A stretch of DNA of 9,110 nt from Cytophagaceae bacterium (GTDB taxonomy: Bacteria > Bacteroidota > Bacteroidia > Cytophagales > Spirosomataceae): NCBI GenBank assembly GCA_947459055.1, contig CANHCG010000045.1, positions 1 to 9,110 on the forward strand, in the 5' to 3' direction. A program made the translations under genes and the position numbers. Positions within the stretch are counted from its first letter, which is position 1. The number at the start of each line of letters is the position of its first letter. Below are positions 7,299 to 9,110 of this stretch, one piece after another. The notes below the pieces were generated by a model. That model was given only the letters and a program-made list of their open reading frames with translations. It made no database searches and was not told the origin of the DNA.

Positions 7299-7331
7299 TT
7301 GTACTTTTTTAAGAAATAATCCCTACCTTTG
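7299..7331 (+). promoter_or_regulatory. Bacteroidota-type promoter for typA
   Basis: TTG at 7299-7301 is followed after 22 bp by TACCTTTG at 7324-7331, a perfect TAnnTTTG -7 element. Transcription would start near 7337, giving a leader of about 24 nt before the typA ATG at 7361. The spacer is toward the long end for this promoter class. No terminator hairpin was found between dxs and this site, so some read-through from dxs is possible. Confidence 0.6.
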
Positions 7332-7360
7332 CACCTTAAAATTTACGAGCCTACATTTTT

Positions 7361-9110
7361 ATGCAAAGCATTCGCAACATTGCCATTATTGCCCACGTTG
7401 ACCACGGTAAAACGACCCTCGTTGACAAAATCATCCATGCCTCAAAAATTTTCAGAGAGAATCAGGAGTTTGGAGATTTGATTCTTGACAACAACGATTT
7501 AGAAAGAGAAAGAGGGATTACGATTACGTCTAAAAACGTATCTGTTCGGTATAATGGTGTAAAAATCAATATTATCGATACTCCGGGTCACGCCGACTTT
7601 GGCGGTGAGGTAGAACGTGTTTTACGTATGGCGGATGGGGTTATTTTGTTGGTGGATGCTTTTGAAGGCCCGATGCCACAAACTCGTTTCGTGTTGTCAA
7701 AGGCAATCGCATTAGGTTTGAAACCAATCGTAATTGTAAATAAAGTAGATAAAGAAAACTGTCGGCCAGATGAGGTACACGAGCAAGTTTTTGATTTGAT
7801 GTTCAACTTAGAGGCAACGGAAGATCAATTAGATTTCCCGTGCATCTATGGTTCTTCAAAGCAAGGTTGGATGAGTACCGACTGGAAAACACCGACTGAT
7901 AACATCATCCCATTATTGGATGCGATTATCGAGCATATTCCAGCTTCTAAGGTTCAGGAGGGTACGCCACAAATGCAGATTACTTCATTAGACTATTCTT
8001 CGTTCGTCGGTCGTATTGCAATTGGACGTTTAGAGCGAGGAACATTGACTGAAGGGATGCAAATTGCCCTATGTAAATCAGATGGTTCAACGAAGAAAAT
8101 GCGGATCAAAGAACTTCAGGTTTTTGAAGGGCTAGGAAAAGTAAAAGTAGATAAAGTAGAGTGTGGCGAGATTTGTGCCATTACAGGGATTGAAGATTTC
8201 GAAATTGGTGACACCGTTGCTGATGCAGAGAATCCTGAAGCATTAGCGCGTATCGCGATCGATGAGCCTACGATGAACATGTTGTTCACGATTAATAACT
8301 CGCCATTTTTTGGCAAAGAGGGTAAATTAGTAACTTCTCGTCACATCCGTGATCGTCTATTCAAAGAGACAGAGAAAAATTTGGCCTTGAAGGTACTTAC
8401 TACGGAAAGCGAAGATAAATTTTTGGTTTTTGGCCGTGGTATTCTTCACTTGTCGGTTTTAATCGAAACGATGCGTCGGGAAGGTTATGAATTACAAGTG
8501 GGTCAGCCTCAAGTTATCTTCAAAGAAGGTGAAAACGGAGAGCGCTTAGAGCCCGTAGAATCATTAGTAGTAGACGTTCCAGCTGAGGTGGCTGGTAAAG
8601 TAATCGAATTGGCGACGCAAGGAAAAGGTGAGTTGTTGATCATGGAACCTAAAGGCGATTTGCAACACTTAGAATTCAACATTCCATCGCGTGGATTGAT
8701 TGGTTTACGTTCTAAGGTATTAACCGCCACATTTGGCGAGGCTATTATGGCCCACCGTTTCATCGCTTATGAGCCATTCAAAGGGCCTATTCCAGGCCGT
8801 ATCAATGGATCATTGATCTCAATGAATACAGGTCCTGCCATTCCATATGCCATCGATAAGTTACAAGATAGAGGGGTATTCTTCATCGATCCAGGTGAAG
8901 AAGTTTACACAGGGATGGTTGTCGGTGAGCACAATCGCCAAAATGATATTGAAGTCAACCTCCAGGCTGCCAAGCAATTAACAAATATGCGTGCATCGGG
9001 TACAGATACGAACACGAAGATTGCTCCAAAGCTAAACTTCTCTTTAGAGGAGTGTATGGAATTTATCCAAAAGGATGAATACTTAGAAATCACGCCAAAA
9101 TCACTTCGTA
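7361..9110 (+). CDS. typA: Ribosome-associated translational GTPase TypA/BipA, C-terminus cut off by window edge
   Basis: The frame opens at the ATG at 7361 and runs 583 codons to the window edge without a stop; the family is usually about 600-610 residues, so about 20 are missing. TypA/BipA is an EF-G-like GTPase that binds 70S ribosomes and supports ribosome assembly and growth under stress or cold. G-domain motifs are AHVDHGKTT (11-19, P-loop), the ERERGITIT switch I block, DTPGH (73-77) and NKVD (127-130). The later TypA-specific region is also recognisable: NSPFFGKEG, LVFGRGILHLSVLIETMRREGYE, and IPSRGLIGLRSKVLTATFGEAIM, then the block ending EITPKSLR. It is TypA rather than LepA, EF-G or TetM-type because of these C-terminal blocks. 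The start has no Shine-Dalgarno but an A/T-rich leader. It is probably transcribed on its own from the promoter just upstream. Confidence 0.98.
   Translation, partial: MQSIRNIAIIAHVDHGKTTLVDKIIHASKIFRENQEFGDLILDNNDLERERGITITSKNVSVRYNGVKINIIDTPGHADFGGEVERVLRMADGVILLVDAFEGPMPQTRFVLSKAIALGLKPIVIVNKVDKENCRPDEVHEQVFDLMFNLEATEDQLDFPCIYGSSKQGWMSTDWKTPTDNIIPLLDAIIEHIPASKVQEGTPQMQITSLDYSSFVGRIAIGRLERGTLTEGMQIALCKSDGSTKKMRIKELQVFEGLGKVKVDKVECGEICAITGIEDFEIGDTVADAENPEALARIAIDEPTMNMLFTINNSPFFGKEGKLVTSRHIRDRLFKETEKNLALKVLTTESEDKFLVFGRGILHLSVLIETMRREGYELQVGQPQVIFKEGENGERLEPVESLVVDVPAEVAGKVIELATQGKGELLIMEPKGDLQHLEFNIPSRGLIGLRSKVLTATFGEAIMAHRFIAYEPFKGPIPGRINGSLISMNTGPAIPYAIDKLQDRGVFFIDPGEEVYTGMVVGEHNRQNDIEVNLQAAKQLTNMRASGTDTNTKIAPKLNFSLEECMEFIQKDEYLEITPKSLR

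Noticed and set aside
7292..7299. ATTCGAAT palindrome after dxs, considered as an operator or terminator
   Set aside because: An 8-bp palindrome is expected by chance, it has no loop or GC stem, and it occurs once.
1..9110. Search for an undescribed defence, mobile or RNA-based system
   Set aside because: Genes fill almost all of the window with recognisable core families; the largest gap is 133 bp and holds promoters. I saw no repeat arrays, transposase, attachment site, tRNA or riboswitch-like structure.

Overview
The window looks like chromosomal housekeeping DNA from a member of the phylum Bacteroidota, probably a Cytophagales-type environmental bacterium (inferred, not proven). Three things point there. 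Gene-start regions carry Bacteroidota-type -7 promoter elements (TAnnTTTG). Most genes lack a clear Shine-Dalgarno sequence. The proteins have a Bacteroidota flavour, for example the NDNCMAIDPNVGALKEYL block of Dxs, the HHECEIAQ zinc-site block of CysS and a YghO/bCerS-like GNAT protein. I see no mobile element, phage gene, CRISPR array, tRNA or rRNA.

Layout. Positions 1-2043 hold two minus-strand genes in a probable operon: a YghO/bCerS-like GNAT acyltransferase (865-2043), then, 10 bp downstream, a PfkB-family kinase (854 down to 1) whose last residues lie outside the window. A 133-bp divergent promoter region (2044-2176) separates them from a plus-strand cluster. That cluster is cysS (2177-3667) and two different rhomboid intramembrane protease genes (3671-4408 and 4410-5276), with gaps of only 3 bp and 1 bp, so very likely one transcript. 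dxs (5342-7285) follows with its own -7 element, and then typA/bipA (7361 to the end, lacking its last residues) with another.

How the genes work together. cysS charges tRNA-Cys, dxs starts the MEP isoprenoid pathway, and typA encodes a ribosome-associated GTPase; these are independent core functions. The less routine parts are the pair of unlike rhomboids coupled to cysS, and the GNAT protein. The GNAT family includes the bacterial ceramide synthase, and sphingolipid synthesis is common in Bacteroidota, so it is a plausible N-acyltransferase for ceramide formation. I found no convincing new system. The items most worth checking are the GNAT protein's substrate, the altered GASA serine motif and C-terminal cytosolic tail of the second rhomboid, and the large active-site-side loop of the first.
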